Shown here piece by piece: positions 45,763-54,536 of a stretch of DNA of 64,000 nt (positions are counted from its first letter, which is position 1; each line of letters starts with the position of its first letter). The notes under the pieces are model-generated. The model had not been told where the DNA came from. It made no database searches and was given only the letters and a program-made list of their open reading frames with translations. This DNA is from Candidatus Faecousia excrementipullorum (lineage in GTDB: Bacteria; Bacillota; Clostridia; Oscillospirales; Oscillospiraceae), in contig DVGG01000038.1 in NCBI GenBank assembly GCA_018712825.1, positions 16,427-80,426 on the forward strand, given 5' to 3'. The position numbers and the translations under genes are program-made.

Positions 45763-46332
45763 ATGGCAAACAAGAAAACAATGTGGATTACCCGTACCGG
45801 GGTGCTGCTGGCACTGCTTCTGGCGCTGCAATGGGCGACCCTGGGCACCAAGGCCTTTGCCGGACAGTACATCACCGGATCTCTGGTGAACTGTGTGCTG
45901 GCGGTATCCGCTTTGACGGCGGGCTTAAGCAGCGGCCTGGTAATTGCCCTGCTGTCTCCCATTTTTGCCTATCTTCTGGGCATTGCCCCTCAGCTGGTGG
46001 TGGTTCCTGCCATTATGGCCGGCAACTGCGCCCTGGTTCTGGTGCTCTGGGCCGTGGGCAGGGGAGATGCTCCCATGTGGCGCAAGGCCGTGGCAGTGGT
46101 GCTGGCGGCTGTGTGTAAGTTTGTGGTGCTGTACCTTCTGGTGGTGCAGGTCATCTGCGGCGTGGGTGCCAGCTTCCTGCTGGGCCAGAGCTTCTTTGGC
46201 GCACCGGTGCTGCTCCAGCCCATGATTCAGGCTCTGCCCCTGACCTTCTCCTGGCCCCAGCTGATTACTGCCCTCATTGGCGGTACCCTGGGTGTGCTGG
46301 TGAGCAGGATTCTTGACAGGGCCAAGGCTTAA
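45763..46332 (+). CDS. ECF transporter S component-like membrane protein
   Basis: A 189-residue protein with five or six membrane helices and a small soluble N-terminus. Size, topology and the N-terminal TRTGVLLALLLALQ stretch resemble substrate-binding S components of energy-coupling factor vitamin transporters. The substrate cannot be inferred; no ECF ATPase or T component is nearby. It starts six bases after rsgA at ATG 45763, where the ribosome site is weak. Confidence 0.7.
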   Translation: MANKKTMWITRTGVLLALLLALQWATLGTKAFAGQYITGSLVNCVLAVSALTAGLSSGLVIALLSPIFAYLLGIAPQLVVVPAIMAGNCALVLVLWAVGRGDAPMWRKAVAVVLAAVCKFVVLYLLVVQVICGVGASFLLGQSFFGAPVLLQPMIQALPLTFSWPQLITALIGGTLGVLVSRILDRAKA

Positions 46333-46343
46333 GGAGAATTGCT

Positions 46344-46874
46344 GTGCTTGTAGAGAAAACCGATTCCGGAGTCTTTGATCAGATTTACGCTCTGATGGAA
46401 ACGAGCTTTCCCCTGGAGGAGTGCAGACCTTACCCGGAGCAAAAGGCATTGCTGAGCCGTCCGGCCTACGGACTTTATGCCGCCAGAGACGACCGGGAGG
46501 GAAACCTTCTGGGCTTTGCGGCTGTGTGGGAATGGGAGGATTTTGCCTTTATCGAGCACATTGCCGTAAGCCCCCACTACCGTAACGGAGGCCTGGGAGG
46601 AAAGCTTCTTGACCAGGTGGTAGCCCTTCTGGGAAAGCCGGTCTGCCTGGAGGTGGAGCCGCCGGATGGAGGCATGGCCTCCCGCCGGATTGGGTTCTAC
46701 CAGCGCCATGGCTTTTTCCTGAACCCATACCCCTATATCCAGCCCTCTATATCCCAGGGACGAAACCCCATCCCCTTGCAGATTATGACCTACGGCCGGG
46801 AGATTTCGGAGGCGGCGTTTGCCACCATCCGCAATCGCCTGTATCGGCAGGTTTACCAGGTGGAAGTATCATAA
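46344..46874 (+). CDS. GNAT family N-acetyltransferase
   Basis: A 176-residue acetyltransferase with the acetyl-CoA-binding stretch IEHIAVSPHYRNGGLGGKLL and the final GFYQRHGF motif. Substrate unknown. A GTG start at 46344 has AAGGAG seven bases upstream. It is the last gene before a terminator and probably the end of the long operon beginning upstream. Confidence 0.88.
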   Translation: MLVEKTDSGVFDQIYALMETSFPLEECRPYPEQKALLSRPAYGLYAARDDREGNLLGFAAVWEWEDFAFIEHIAVSPHYRNGGLGGKLLDQVVALLGKPVCLEVEPPDGGMASRRIGFYQRHGFFLNPYPYIQPSISQGRNPIPLQIMTYGREISEAAFATIRNRLYRQVYQVEVS

Positions 46875-46915
46875 AACCGGAGGAAGCAGGAATTTTCCTG
46901 TTTCCTCCGGTTTTT
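46875..46915. terminator. Terminator between GNAT gene and nrdD (convergent)
   Basis: The stem AACCGGAGGAA pairs with TTTCCTCCGGTT, with an inner CAGGA/TCCTG pair, and runs into TTTTTG on the plus strand. nrdD ends 10 bases beyond it on the other strand and can use the same hairpin. Confidence 0.85.
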
Positions 46916-46924
46916 GTTTCGGTA

Positions 46925-49099
46925 TTACAGATGGAGTACCCGATCCTTGATTTCCTGGGTACGGCCCTGGTTCCAGAACTGGGTGCCAATGTAGCCGCAG
47001 GTACGGCGGGCCACATTCATCTTGTTCTGGTCGGTGTTGCCGCACTGGGGGCAGACCCACACCAGCTTGCCGTCGTCCTCCTGAATCTGGATTTCGCCGT
47101 CATAGCCGCAGACCTGGCAGTAGTCGCTCTTGGTGTTCAGCTCCGCATACATGATGTTGTCGTAGATGAACTTCATGAGCTGGAGCACTGCATCGATGTT
47201 CTGCTGCATATTGGGCACTTCCACATAGCTGATGGCGCCGCCGGGGCTGAGCTGCTGGAACTCTGCCTCGAAGGACAGCTTGGTAAAAGCGTCAATCTCC
47301 TCGGACACATGGACGTGATAGGAATTGGTGATGTAATTCTTATCGGTAATGCCGGGAACCATGCCGAAGCGGTTTTGCAGGCACTTGGCAAACTTGTAGG
47401 TGGTGGACTCCAGGGGGGTGCCATAGAGGGAGAAGTCGATGTTGTGCTCCGCCTTCCAGCCCTTGCAGGCATCGTTCATGTGCTGCATGACCTTCAGGGC
47501 AAAGGGCTTGGCCTCCGGGTCGGTGTGGGAGCGGCCGGTCATGTACTTGACGCACTCATAAAGTCCGGCATAGCCCAGGCTGATGGTGGAGTAGCCGCCG
47601 TAGAGGAGCTTATCGATGGGCTCGCCCTTCTTGAGCCGGGCTAGAGCGCCGTACTGCCACAAAATGGGGGCAGCGTCAGAGAGGGTACCCTTCAGGCGGT
47701 TGTGGCGGCACATAAGAGCCTGATGGCACAGCTCCAGCCGCTCGTCAAAAATCTCCCAGAACTTCTTCTCGTCCTTGCCGGAGGACAGGGCCACATCCAC
47801 CAGATTGATGGTGACCACACCCTGATTGAACCGGCCGTAATACTTGGGCTTGCCGTTTTCATCCACATAGGGGGTCAGGAAGGAGCGGCAGCCCATGCAG
47901 GTGTAGCAGTGGCCTTCGCCGTTCTTGTCAACCTTCAGCTCCAGCATCTTCTTCTCGCTGATGTAGTCCGGTACCATCCGCTTGGCGGTGCACTGGGCGG
48001 CCAGCCGGGTCAGATACCAGTAGGGGGAGTCCTCGGTGATGTTGTCCTCCTCCAGCACATAGATGAGCTTGGGGAAGGCGGGGGTGATCCACACGCCCTT
48101 TTCATTCTTCACGCCCTCATACCGCTGCCGGAGCATCTCCTCAATGATGAGAGCCAGATCCTGCTTCTCCTGGGGATTCCGGGCTTCGTTGAGATACATG
48201 AACACGGTGATGAAGGGAGCCTGACCGTTGGTGGTCATGAGGGTAACCACCTGGTACTGGATGGTCTGCACACCCCGGCTTACCTCGTCCCGGAGCCGAT
48301 CCTCCACCAGCTTGGCGATGGTGGCCTCCTCGGGATGGACGCCCAGGGTTTCCAGCTCCTTTTCCACCACCTTGCGAATCTTCTCCCGGCTCACCTGGAC
48401 AAAGGGAGCCAGGTGGGTCAGACTGATGGACTGACCGCCGTACTGGTTGGAAGCCACCTGAGCGATAATCTGGGTGGCGATGTTGCAGGCGGTGGAGAAG
48501 GAATGGGGCTTCTCGATGAGGGTGCCGGAGATGACGGTGCCGTTTTGCAGCATATCCTCCAGGTTTACCAGATCGCAGTTGTGCATATGCTGAGCATAGT
48601 AGTCTGCGTCGTGGAAGTGGATGATACCGGCCTTGTGGGCATCCACAATCTCCCGGGGCAGGAGAATCCGGCTGGTAATGTCCTTGGAAACCTCACCGGC
48701 CATGTAGTCCCGCTGCACGGCGTTGATGGTGGGATTCTTGTTGGCGTTTTCCTGCTTCACTTCCTCGTTGTTGCACTCAATGAGGCTGAGAATCCGGTCG
48801 TCGGTGGTGTTGGCCTGACGGAGCAGGCTTCTGGTGTAGCGGTAGGTGATGTACTCCTTGGCTACTTCATAAGCACCGTGGGACATAATCTCCTTTTCCA
48901 CCAAATCCTGGATTTCCTCCACGGCGGGGCTTCTGCCCATCTCGTCGCAGCAAATCTGTACCCGGCTGGCAATCCGCTGAATCTGCAAAGGCGTCATGCG
49001 GACGCTCTCCTCCGCAGCGGCATTGGCCTTGGTGATGGCGGTGATGATTTTCTGAATGTCGAAAACCGCCTCCGCACCGTTTCGCTTGATAATCTTCAT
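46925..49099 (-). CDS. nrdD: Anaerobic ribonucleoside-triphosphate reductase (class III)
   Basis: A 724-residue glycyl-radical enzyme with an N-terminal ATP-cone regulatory domain (IKRNGAEAVFDIQKI). Near the C-terminus is a zinc site (CQVCGYDG and CPQCGN), followed by the glycyl radical motif RRTCGYIGT. It makes deoxyribonucleotides without oxygen. The activase gene nrdG usually follows directly but is absent here; the convergent GNAT gene occupies that place. Two NrdR boxes lie in its leader. Confidence 0.97.
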   Translation of the reverse strand: MKIIKRNGAEAVFDIQKIITAITKANAAAEESVRMTPLQIQRIASRVQICCDEMGRSPAVEEIQDLVEKEIMSHGAYEVAKEYITYRYTRSLLRQANTTDDRILSLIECNNEEVKQENANKNPTINAVQRDYMAGEVSKDITSRILLPREIVDAHKAGIIHFHDADYYAQHMHNCDLVNLEDMLQNGTVISGTLIEKPHSFSTACNIATQIIAQVASNQYGGQSISLTHLAPFVQVSREKIRKVVEKELETLGVHPEEATIAKLVEDRLRDEVSRGVQTIQYQVVTLMTTNGQAPFITVFMYLNEARNPQEKQDLALIIEEMLRQRYEGVKNEKGVWITPAFPKLIYVLEEDNITEDSPYWYLTRLAAQCTAKRMVPDYISEKKMLELKVDKNGEGHCYTCMGCRSFLTPYVDENGKPKYYGRFNQGVVTINLVDVALSSGKDEKKFWEIFDERLELCHQALMCRHNRLKGTLSDAAPILWQYGALARLKKGEPIDKLLYGGYSTISLGYAGLYECVKYMTGRSHTDPEAKPFALKVMQHMNDACKGWKAEHNIDFSLYGTPLESTTYKFAKCLQNRFGMVPGITDKNYITNSYHVHVSEEIDAFTKLSFEAEFQQLSPGGAISYVEVPNMQQNIDAVLQLMKFIYDNIMYAELNTKSDYCQVCGYDGEIQIQEDDGKLVWVCPQCGNTDQNKMNVARRTCGYIGTQFWNQGRTQEIKDRVLHL

Positions 49100-49130
49100 A
49101 GGGGCTCCTCCTGTGTCTTTCTAAGGGAAC

Positions 49131-49146
49131 ACACAATATATTGTGG
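49131..49146 (-). promoter_or_regulatory. NrdR box 1 upstream of nrdD
   Basis: CACAATATATTGTG is a perfect 14-bp palindrome and matches the NrdR box consensus. Its centre is exactly 30 bp from that of box 2, three helical turns, as in known NrdR operators. Confidence 0.8.
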
Positions 49147-49160
49147 TTGGATTTCAGAAT

Positions 49161-49176
49161 ACACCTATATTTAGAT
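49161..49176 (-). promoter_or_regulatory. NrdR box 2 upstream of nrdD
   Basis: ACACCTATATTTAGAT is an imperfect NrdR box. It lies just downstream of the predicted -10 box, so NrdR binding would block transcription start. Confidence 0.65.
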
Positions 49177-49187
49177 GCGCAAGTCAT

Positions 49188-49215
49188 ATTATACATATTC
49201 CTGGGCTTTTTTCAA
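49188..49215 (-). promoter_or_regulatory. Promoter of nrdD
   Basis: On the minus strand, TTGAAA and TATAAT are separated by 16 bases. Both NrdR boxes fall in the transcribed leader, between this promoter and the nrdD ATG. Confidence 0.72.
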
Positions 49216-49544
49216 GAGGCAAAAGGGAACTTCCAAAATTCCCCATTGTGCAATTTTACCCCGGAAATTTCGATGCCGGCCCTGAGGAAAAATGCTGCGG
49301 AAACATGGAATCCACCGGGGATTGGCCCCTTTCCCCGGGAAAATCCCATTCCGCCCAAAACATTATGGAAACACCCCAAGGAAGAAACCCTTTGCCGGGG
49401 AAGATAAGGCCCCAAGAGATTGTAAACTCTGCTGAAAATTTGGAAGGGGTCTTGACAAACTTCGCACAGACTGGACTCTGGGGCATAAACTGTCCTGTAA
49501 GCGAAATGCTTCGTCCAAATCCAAATGGGGAGGTAACGAAAATC
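49216..49544. other. Long non-coding gap with a sigma-K-like promoter near its right end
   Basis: Between the nrdD promoter and the Cys-rich gene, about 330 bases contain no supported gene. The frame of the next gene is open through it, but its sequence is of improbable composition and lacks a ribosome site. AC at 49466-49467, 16 bases, then CATAAACT from 49484 resembles a sigma-K promoter. A TTGACA at 49453 has no matching -10 at normal spacing. Otherwise I see nothing in it. Confidence 0.5.
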
Positions 49545-50399
49545 ATGGCAGATAACTGTAATGCAGTGTCCCAATGCGGACAGGACAGTTCCACGCTGTC
49601 CATCCATACACGAAAAATCACCGACAGCTGCCGGGATAAGGATTGTATCGAAGGGCTGCGGGTCTACCTGACCAAGGGCTCTCAGGCAATTCTGGACACG
49701 GCGGCCTGCACCAAGGTGCGGTGCGCCGAGCTGATTTATACCTATATTGATGTGGAGCCGGTGGCCTTTGACCGGAATCACTACTGTGTGAATGTAACCT
49801 ATTACTACCGGGTGCTGGCAGACGCCACCGTGGGCGGCTGCCGTCCCACCACCTTGTACGGCCTGGCGGTATTTTCCAAGCAGGCGGTGCTGTGCGGCGA
49901 GGAAAGCACCGCCCACATCTTCACCAGTAATACCGTTCTGGATGGGCAGGATGGTTGCAGCGTATACAGCACCAATCTGCCCACGGCGGTGGTGGAGGTG
50001 CTGGACCCCATGGTGCTGTGCTCTCAGGTTAAGGATGTGCGGGACTGCGGCTGCTGCCACGACACCTGCCAGGAGCAGATTCCCCAGTGCGTCTGCAAGC
50101 TCTTTGACGAGCAGCTGGTGCTGGATGGGGAGAGCCGCCGGCTGTACGTCACCCTGGGCCAGTTCTCGGTAATCCGGCTGGAGCGGGATGTGCAGCTGGT
50201 GGTGCCGGTGGTATCTTACAGTATGCCCACCAAGGTCTGCTGCGAGAATCCCGGCTGCGCCGAGGACCCCTGCGAGATGTTCTCCCGGATTCCCTTCCCC
50301 ACGGAGCGGTTCAATCCTACAACCTGCGACCGGAAGGATGGGGACTGCGGCTGCTCCTGCGGCTACACCACCACCAAAACCTGCGGCTGCGGCCAGTAA
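49545..50399 (+). CDS. Cysteine-rich protein, possible spore coat component
   Basis: A 284-residue protein with about 27 cysteines, many as C-x-C or CC pairs, and a Cys/Gly-rich C-terminus (CGCSCGYTTTKTCGCGQ). There is no signal peptide or membrane segment. Composition, size and the sigma-K-like promoter suggest a coat or exosporium protein made in the mother cell; this is inference, and I do not recognise the family with certainty. ATG 49545 lies 11 bases after GGGGAGG. It is a single-gene unit with its own terminator. Confidence 0.7.
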   Translation: MADNCNAVSQCGQDSSTLSIHTRKITDSCRDKDCIEGLRVYLTKGSQAILDTAACTKVRCAELIYTYIDVEPVAFDRNHYCVNVTYYYRVLADATVGGCRPTTLYGLAVFSKQAVLCGEESTAHIFTSNTVLDGQDGCSVYSTNLPTAVVEVLDPMVLCSQVKDVRDCGCCHDTCQEQIPQCVCKLFDEQLVLDGESRRLYVTLGQFSVIRLERDVQLVVPVVSYSMPTKVCCENPGCAEDPCEMFSRIPFPTERFNPTTCDRKDGDCGCSCGYTTTKTCGCGQ

Positions 50400-50406
50400 C
50401 AAAGAA

Positions 50407-50432
50407 GGGCTGCCCATCGGGCAGCCCATTTT
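50407..50432. terminator. Terminator after the Cys-rich gene (convergent with YnzC-like gene)
   Basis: A 9-bp perfect stem (GGGCTGCCC with complement, ATC loop) is followed by ATTTTTG on the plus strand. It may also end the minus-strand gene. Confidence 0.85.
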
Positions 50433-50435
50433 TGC

Positions 50436-50639
50436 TTACTTATGGCCAACTTTCTTCTTGGTCCCGTCGGGATAGACAATGTAGGTGTTCTCCAGCTGCC
50501 CGGTGAGGTTGGCCTTCACGGAGTCAATGTAAATCCGGCGAAGCTTGTCCCGCTCTGCCAGTTCCTCCGGGGTCAGGGGCTCTACCTTGGCTTTGTGAGC
50601 CAGCTCGTTGATTCTTGCAATAACTTCATCCATTTTCAT
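50436..50639 (-). CDS. UPF0291/YnzC-like small protein
   Basis: A 67-residue DUF896 protein with an N-terminal helical hairpin (ARINELAHKAKVEPLTPEE) and RRIYIDSVKANL, as in YnzC of Bacillus subtilis. Its function is not settled; some relatives belong to the SOS regulon. ATG 50639 has GAGGTGATTCCT in front. It lies ten bases after ylmH and is probably cotranscribed. Confidence 0.88.
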   Translation of the reverse strand: MKMDEVIARINELAHKAKVEPLTPEELAERDKLRRIYIDSVKANLTGQLENTYIVYPDGTKKKVGHK

Positions 50640-50649
50640 AGGAATCACC

Positions 50650-51435
50650 TCATATATAGCGGTCAATGACCACGGAAATCCGGCCTTTTTTCGTCTGACC
50701 GTTGACGGCTTTCAGGCATATTTTGCCCATTCCCCGCAGGGATATTTTGGCACCTTCCGATACCTGCTTGTCGGGTTTTTCCCAGGGCTGACCGTCCACA
50801 GCCACCCGCCCGGCGGCGATGTGCTGGGCTGCCTGGGAGCGGCCTATGGAAAAGCCGGCGCTTACCACCCCGTCCAGCCGGAGGGAGGCCAGGGTGTCAC
50901 GGATCTGCCGTGTCTTGGCCTGGGGCAAGGACAGGTTATCCAGGGGAACCTGTCGGAGGGATAGATGGACTCTTCCCGCCTGGGTGAGATTTTGCAGAAT
51001 AAAGGGGGCCATCTGGGCTGTGACAAACACAAAGAAGCACCCATCTCCCACGGCAATATCTCCAATGGCCTGGCGCTGTACCCCGGCGCCTATGAGGCTG
51101 CCCAGAATGTCCCGGTGGGTCAGACAATCTCCTGCGTAGAAGCTGCCCTCTACACATACCAGGGGAGAATCCTCCGAGGTAAGAAAATCTTCCTCCAGAT
51201 AGTCGGGAAGAAACAAAAGGCTTCTCCGCTCCGCCTCCGGGTATCCCCCGAAGAACATAAGCTCTGCCTGCTGTCCAAAAAGATACTTTGCCATCTCCTG
51301 CTCCCGGGGAGAGAGAAAGCCGGTGGCGGCAGGAATGTTCCGGCGCATACCGTTTTGAATCTTGTCCCAGATTTTCGCCAGCAGCAGCCGGTCCTCCGGG
51401 TCCTGGGAGATTTTTTCAATGTTGCTTCTGTCCAT
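50650..51435 (-). CDS. ylmH: YlmH-type S4-domain RNA-binding protein
   Basis: A 261-residue protein with a C-terminal S4 RNA-binding domain (RLDGVVSAGFSIGRSQAAQHIAAGRVAVDG), and an N-terminal domain as in YlmH/DivIVA-associated proteins. YlmH has been linked to ribosome rescue and, through its locus, to division. It usually lies near sepF, ylmG and divIVA; none is adjacent here. ATG 51435 follows CAGGTGCAAA; an ATG at 51450 is also in frame. Confidence 0.9.
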   Translation of the reverse strand: MDRSNIEKISQDPEDRLLLAKIWDKIQNGMRRNIPAATGFLSPREQEMAKYLFGQQAELMFFGGYPEAERRSLLFLPDYLEEDFLTSEDSPLVCVEGSFYAGDCLTHRDILGSLIGAGVQRQAIGDIAVGDGCFFVFVTAQMAPFILQNLTQAGRVHLSLRQVPLDNLSLPQAKTRQIRDTLASLRLDGVVSAGFSIGRSQAAQHIAAGRVAVDGQPWEKPDKQVSEGAKISLRGMGKICLKAVNGQTKKGRISVVIDRYI

Positions 51436-51471
51436 TTTGCACCTGCCCATGAGAAATGCTCTGATAGGCCC

Positions 51472-51499
51472 ATTATACCATAGGTTTTTCCTATTGCAA
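51472..51499 (-). promoter_or_regulatory. Promoter of ylmH-ynzC
   Basis: On the minus strand, TTGCAA and TATAAT are separated by 16 bases, 37 bases from the ylmH ATG. It diverges from the flavoprotein promoter next to it. Confidence 0.75.
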
Positions 51500-51510
51500 G
51501 AAAGTTTTTC

Positions 51511-51539
51511 TTGTGCAGAAAGGCCCTTTCCGGTATAAT
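51511..51539 (+). promoter_or_regulatory. Promoter of the two flavoprotein genes
   Basis: TTGTGC and TATAAT are separated by 17 bases, 24 bases before the ATG at 51563. Confidence 0.75.
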
Positions 51540-51562
51540 AGCACCAGAAAGCAGGTGAAACC

Positions 51563-52774
51563 ATGAAAATTGGGATTATTGGCGCCGGAGCCTCCGGCAT
51601 GGCAGCGGCCCTGGCGGCGGCGGAATACCCGGAGGTGGAGGTGCTGGTTCTGGAGCGCCAGAGCCGGGTGGGGCGGAAGCTCCTGGCCACGGGAAACGGC
51701 CGGTGCAACCTGACAAACCTTCACGCCCTGGAAGGGGGCTACCACGGAGAGTCGCCGGACTTTTCCAAAGAGGCCCTGACCCGGTTTTCCCCGGAGGAGA
51801 CCCTTGCCTGGTTCCGCTCCCTGGGACTTTATACGGTGGCGGAGCCCTCCGGACGGGTGTACCCCTATTCCGACCAGGCCAACTCCGTGGTGGATGTGCT
51901 GCGGCTGGCCATGGACAAGCCCAATATCACCCTGGTCACGGGATTTACGGTGGAGAAAATCCGCCGGGAGCCGGAGGGCTTTACCCTCAGCAGCCGGAAA
52001 GACAGCTATTTTTGCCATAAAGTGATTGTGGCCTGCGGCGGTCTTGCGGGAAGCAAGCTGGGGGGCACCATGTCCGGCTATCAGCTTCTGGGAAAGCTGG
52101 GCCACCGGAGTACCCGCCTCCGTCCGGCTCTGGTGCAAATCAAATGCGGCTGGGCTGGCGTTGTGGGCCTGAAAGGCGTGAGAGCCAACTGCCATGTAAA
52201 GATCTTCCGGGATGAGGCTTTGTTTGCCCAGAGCACCGGGGAACTGCAATTTACGGAAATGGGCCTGTCCGGGCCGGTGATTTTTGAAATCTCCCGGGAT
52301 GTGTGCTTCGGAAAGGGCGATTGGGAAGCGAGGCTTGACTTCCTGCCGGAAATGTCCCCGGCGGAGCTGGAAGCCATGCTTCTGGAACGGAAGCAGCGAA
52401 ACTTCCCCATGGAGGAGCTGCTGACGGGAATCCTCCACAACCGGCTGGGCCGGGTGCTGACCAAGGCCGCCGGCATCGGCGGGCGGCAGGCAGGGGACCT
52501 GACCCGGGAGGAGATTGGCCAGGTGTGCCGCACCGTGAAGGCTTTTGCCATACCCCTGACAGAGCCTTTGGGGATGGACAGCGCCCAGGTCACCGCCGGC
52601 GGGGTGCTGACGGAAAACTTTGACCCCCAGACTTTGGAAAGCCGTCTGGTGCCGGGGCTGTACGCCTGCGGCGAGGTGCTGGATGTGGACGGGGACTGCG
52701 GCGGATACAATTTACAATGGGCGTGGAGCTCCGGAAGATGTGCAGGGCTTCATGCAGGAAAGGAAAGCGTATGA
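51563..52774 (+). CDS. HI0933/BaiN-family FAD-dependent oxidoreductase
   Basis: A 403-residue flavoprotein with the N-terminal dinucleotide fold GIIGAGASGMAAALAA, then GRKLLATGNGRCNLTN, and the C-terminal FAD contact GGYNLQWAWSSG. This is the HI0933/YhiN family; one member, BaiN, acts on bile acid intermediates in a gut Clostridium, but most members have no assigned substrate. AGCAGGTGAAACC precedes the ATG. It overlaps the next flavoprotein by four bases. Confidence 0.9.
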   Translation: MKIGIIGAGASGMAAALAAAEYPEVEVLVLERQSRVGRKLLATGNGRCNLTNLHALEGGYHGESPDFSKEALTRFSPEETLAWFRSLGLYTVAEPSGRVYPYSDQANSVVDVLRLAMDKPNITLVTGFTVEKIRREPEGFTLSSRKDSYFCHKVIVACGGLAGSKLGGTMSGYQLLGKLGHRSTRLRPALVQIKCGWAGVVGLKGVRANCHVKIFRDEALFAQSTGELQFTEMGLSGPVIFEISRDVCFGKGDWEARLDFLPEMSPAELEAMLLERKQRNFPMEELLTGILHNRLGRVLTKAAGIGGRQAGDLTREEIGQVCRTVKAFAIPLTEPLGMDSAQVTAGGVLTENFDPQTLESRLVPGLYACGEVLDVDGDCGGYNLQWAWSSGRCAGLHAGKESV

Positions 52775-54351
52775 TTCGGATTCGGGAAATTTCCATGCCC
52801 CCGGAGCATTCCGTGGCCCAGCTGGGCTATGAGGCTGCCCGGCTTTTGAAGGTGCCCAACTCCAAAATCCGGAAGGTGAAGCTGGTGCGTCGTTCCGTGG
52901 ACGCCCGGAAAAAGCCCCAGGTGCGGATTGTGTATACCATCGATGTGGCGGTGGACGGCAGCGAAAAGAAGATTCTCAAAGGAAGCGGCTGCAAGCGGGC
53001 GACCATTGCCCCGGTTACTTATTATAAGGTAGCAAAGGCGGAAACCCAGCCGGAGCATCCCCCGGTGGTGGTGGGCTTCGGCCCTGCCGGAATGTTTGCC
53101 GCTTTGGTGCTGGCCCTGGCAGGTTTGAAGCCTCTGGTGCTGGAGCGGGGAGAGGATGCTGCCACCCGCCATGAAAAGGTAGAGACCTTCTTCCGGGAGG
53201 GGAAGCTGGACGAAGGAAGCAACGTGCAGTTCGGAGAGGGAGGCGCCGGCACCTTCTCCGATGGAAAGCTGAACACCGGGGTGAACAACGAAAGAATCGG
53301 CTGGATTCTGGAGCAGATGGTAGCCGCCGGGGCAGGGGAGGACATCCTCTTTGATGCCAAGCCACATGTGGGCACGGACGTGCTTCTGACGGTGGTGCAG
53401 AATATCCGCCATCGGATTTGTGCTTTGGGTGGGCAGGTGCGCTTCCGGGCACAGGTGACGGATATTTTCAGCCGGGAGGGAAAGCTCACCGGCTTGCAGG
53501 TGAATGGTCAGGAGGAGATTCCCTGTGACCGGGTGATTTTTGCCATCGGCCACAGCGCAAGAGATACCTTCCGCCAGCTGAAGGCCCTGGAAATCCCCCT
53601 GGAGCAAAAGCCCTTTTCCATGGGCGTGCGGATTGAGCACCTGCAAAAGACCGTAAACGAAGCCCAGTACGGGGCGGATTTGCCCGTCCTGCCTCCGGCG
53701 GACTACAAGCTGGCGGAGCATCTGGAGAATGAGACGGTGTATACCTTCTGCATGTGTCCCGGCGGCTATGTGGTGGCGGCGGCTTCGGAAGCGGGGGGCG
53801 TGGTGACCAACGGCATGAGTTACGCCGACCGGGCAGGGGAGAACGCCAATGCGGCCCTGCTGGTCACCCTGAACCCGGTGGATTTCCCGGGAACCGACCC
53901 CTTATCCGGTATGCAGTGGCAGGAGGAGATTGAAAAGCGGGCATTCACCCTTGGCGGCGGCAATTACTTTGCTCCTGCCCAGCTGGTGGGGGACTTCCTG
54001 AAAGGCAAGCCCAGCACCGGTCCCGGCATGGTGCAGCCTACCTACCGCCCCGGGGTGACCTGGTGCGACTTGCATCAGGTGCTGCCGGAAAAAATCACCC
54101 ACGCCCTGGCTGAAGCCCTGCCCCGGCTGGAGGGAAAGCTCCGGGGCTTTTCCCACCCGGAGGCGGTTCTCACCGCCCCGGAAACCCGCAGCTCCTGCCC
54201 GGTGCGGATTGTCCGGAACCAGGAACGACAGTCCACCGGCCTTTCGGGCCTCTACCCGGCAGGAGAAGGCGCCGGCTACGCCGGCGGCATCATGTCCGCC
54301 GCCATTGACGGCATGCTCTCGGCTGAAGCAGTTGTGGAAAGTATACAATGA
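52771..54351 (+). CDS. COG2509-type FAD-dependent dehydrogenase
   Basis: A 526-residue flavoprotein with an N-terminal extension, FAD-binding VVVGFGPAGMFAALVL near residue 92, the conserved NVQFGEGGAGTFSDGKLNTG, and the C-terminal GAGYAGGIMSAAIDG. The reaction is unknown; relatives are called NAD(FAD)-utilising dehydrogenases. ATG 52771 has AGGAAAGGAAAGCGT in front and overlaps the preceding stop, so the pair is coupled. A longer frame from 52717 lies within the preceding gene and is rejected. Confidence 0.9.
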   Translation: MIRIREISMPPEHSVAQLGYEAARLLKVPNSKIRKVKLVRRSVDARKKPQVRIVYTIDVAVDGSEKKILKGSGCKRATIAPVTYYKVAKAETQPEHPPVVVGFGPAGMFAALVLALAGLKPLVLERGEDAATRHEKVETFFREGKLDEGSNVQFGEGGAGTFSDGKLNTGVNNERIGWILEQMVAAGAGEDILFDAKPHVGTDVLLTVVQNIRHRICALGGQVRFRAQVTDIFSREGKLTGLQVNGQEEIPCDRVIFAIGHSARDTFRQLKALEIPLEQKPFSMGVRIEHLQKTVNEAQYGADLPVLPPADYKLAEHLENETVYTFCMCPGGYVVAAASEAGGVVTNGMSYADRAGENANAALLVTLNPVDFPGTDPLSGMQWQEEIEKRAFTLGGGNYFAPAQLVGDFLKGKPSTGPGMVQPTYRPGVTWCDLHQVLPEKITHALAEALPRLEGKLRGFSHPEAVLTAPETRSSCPVRIVRNQERQSTGLSGLYPAGEGAGYAGGIMSAAIDGMLSAEAVVESIQ

Positions 54352-54437
54352 TGGGATTTTTTAGTGCAAATTTTGCAATGCTGTATATGGCGTATTCACA
54401 AAAAATACAAAAAGTCAAGAATAGGTTTCCTGAGGCG

Positions 54438-54466
54438 TTGACAACTAGGGCAATAAATTATATAAT
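54438..54466 (+). promoter_or_regulatory. Strong promoter of the pilus operon
   Basis: Perfect TTGACA and TATAAT are separated by 17 bases in an AT-rich 185-base gap. No terminator is seen between the flavoprotein and this promoter. The leader before the ATG is about 65 bases. Confidence 0.92.
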
Positions 54467-54536
54467 TTTACTGCATATGTAAGATGTATTATAGACATTA
54501 TATACAAATTTCGACAAATGGAAATGGGGGAAGCAA

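Noticed and set aside
49143..49544. 134-codon N-terminal extension of the Cys-rich protein
   Set aside because: It starts inside the nrdD regulatory region, has no ribosome site, and its sequence differs in composition from the rest of the protein.
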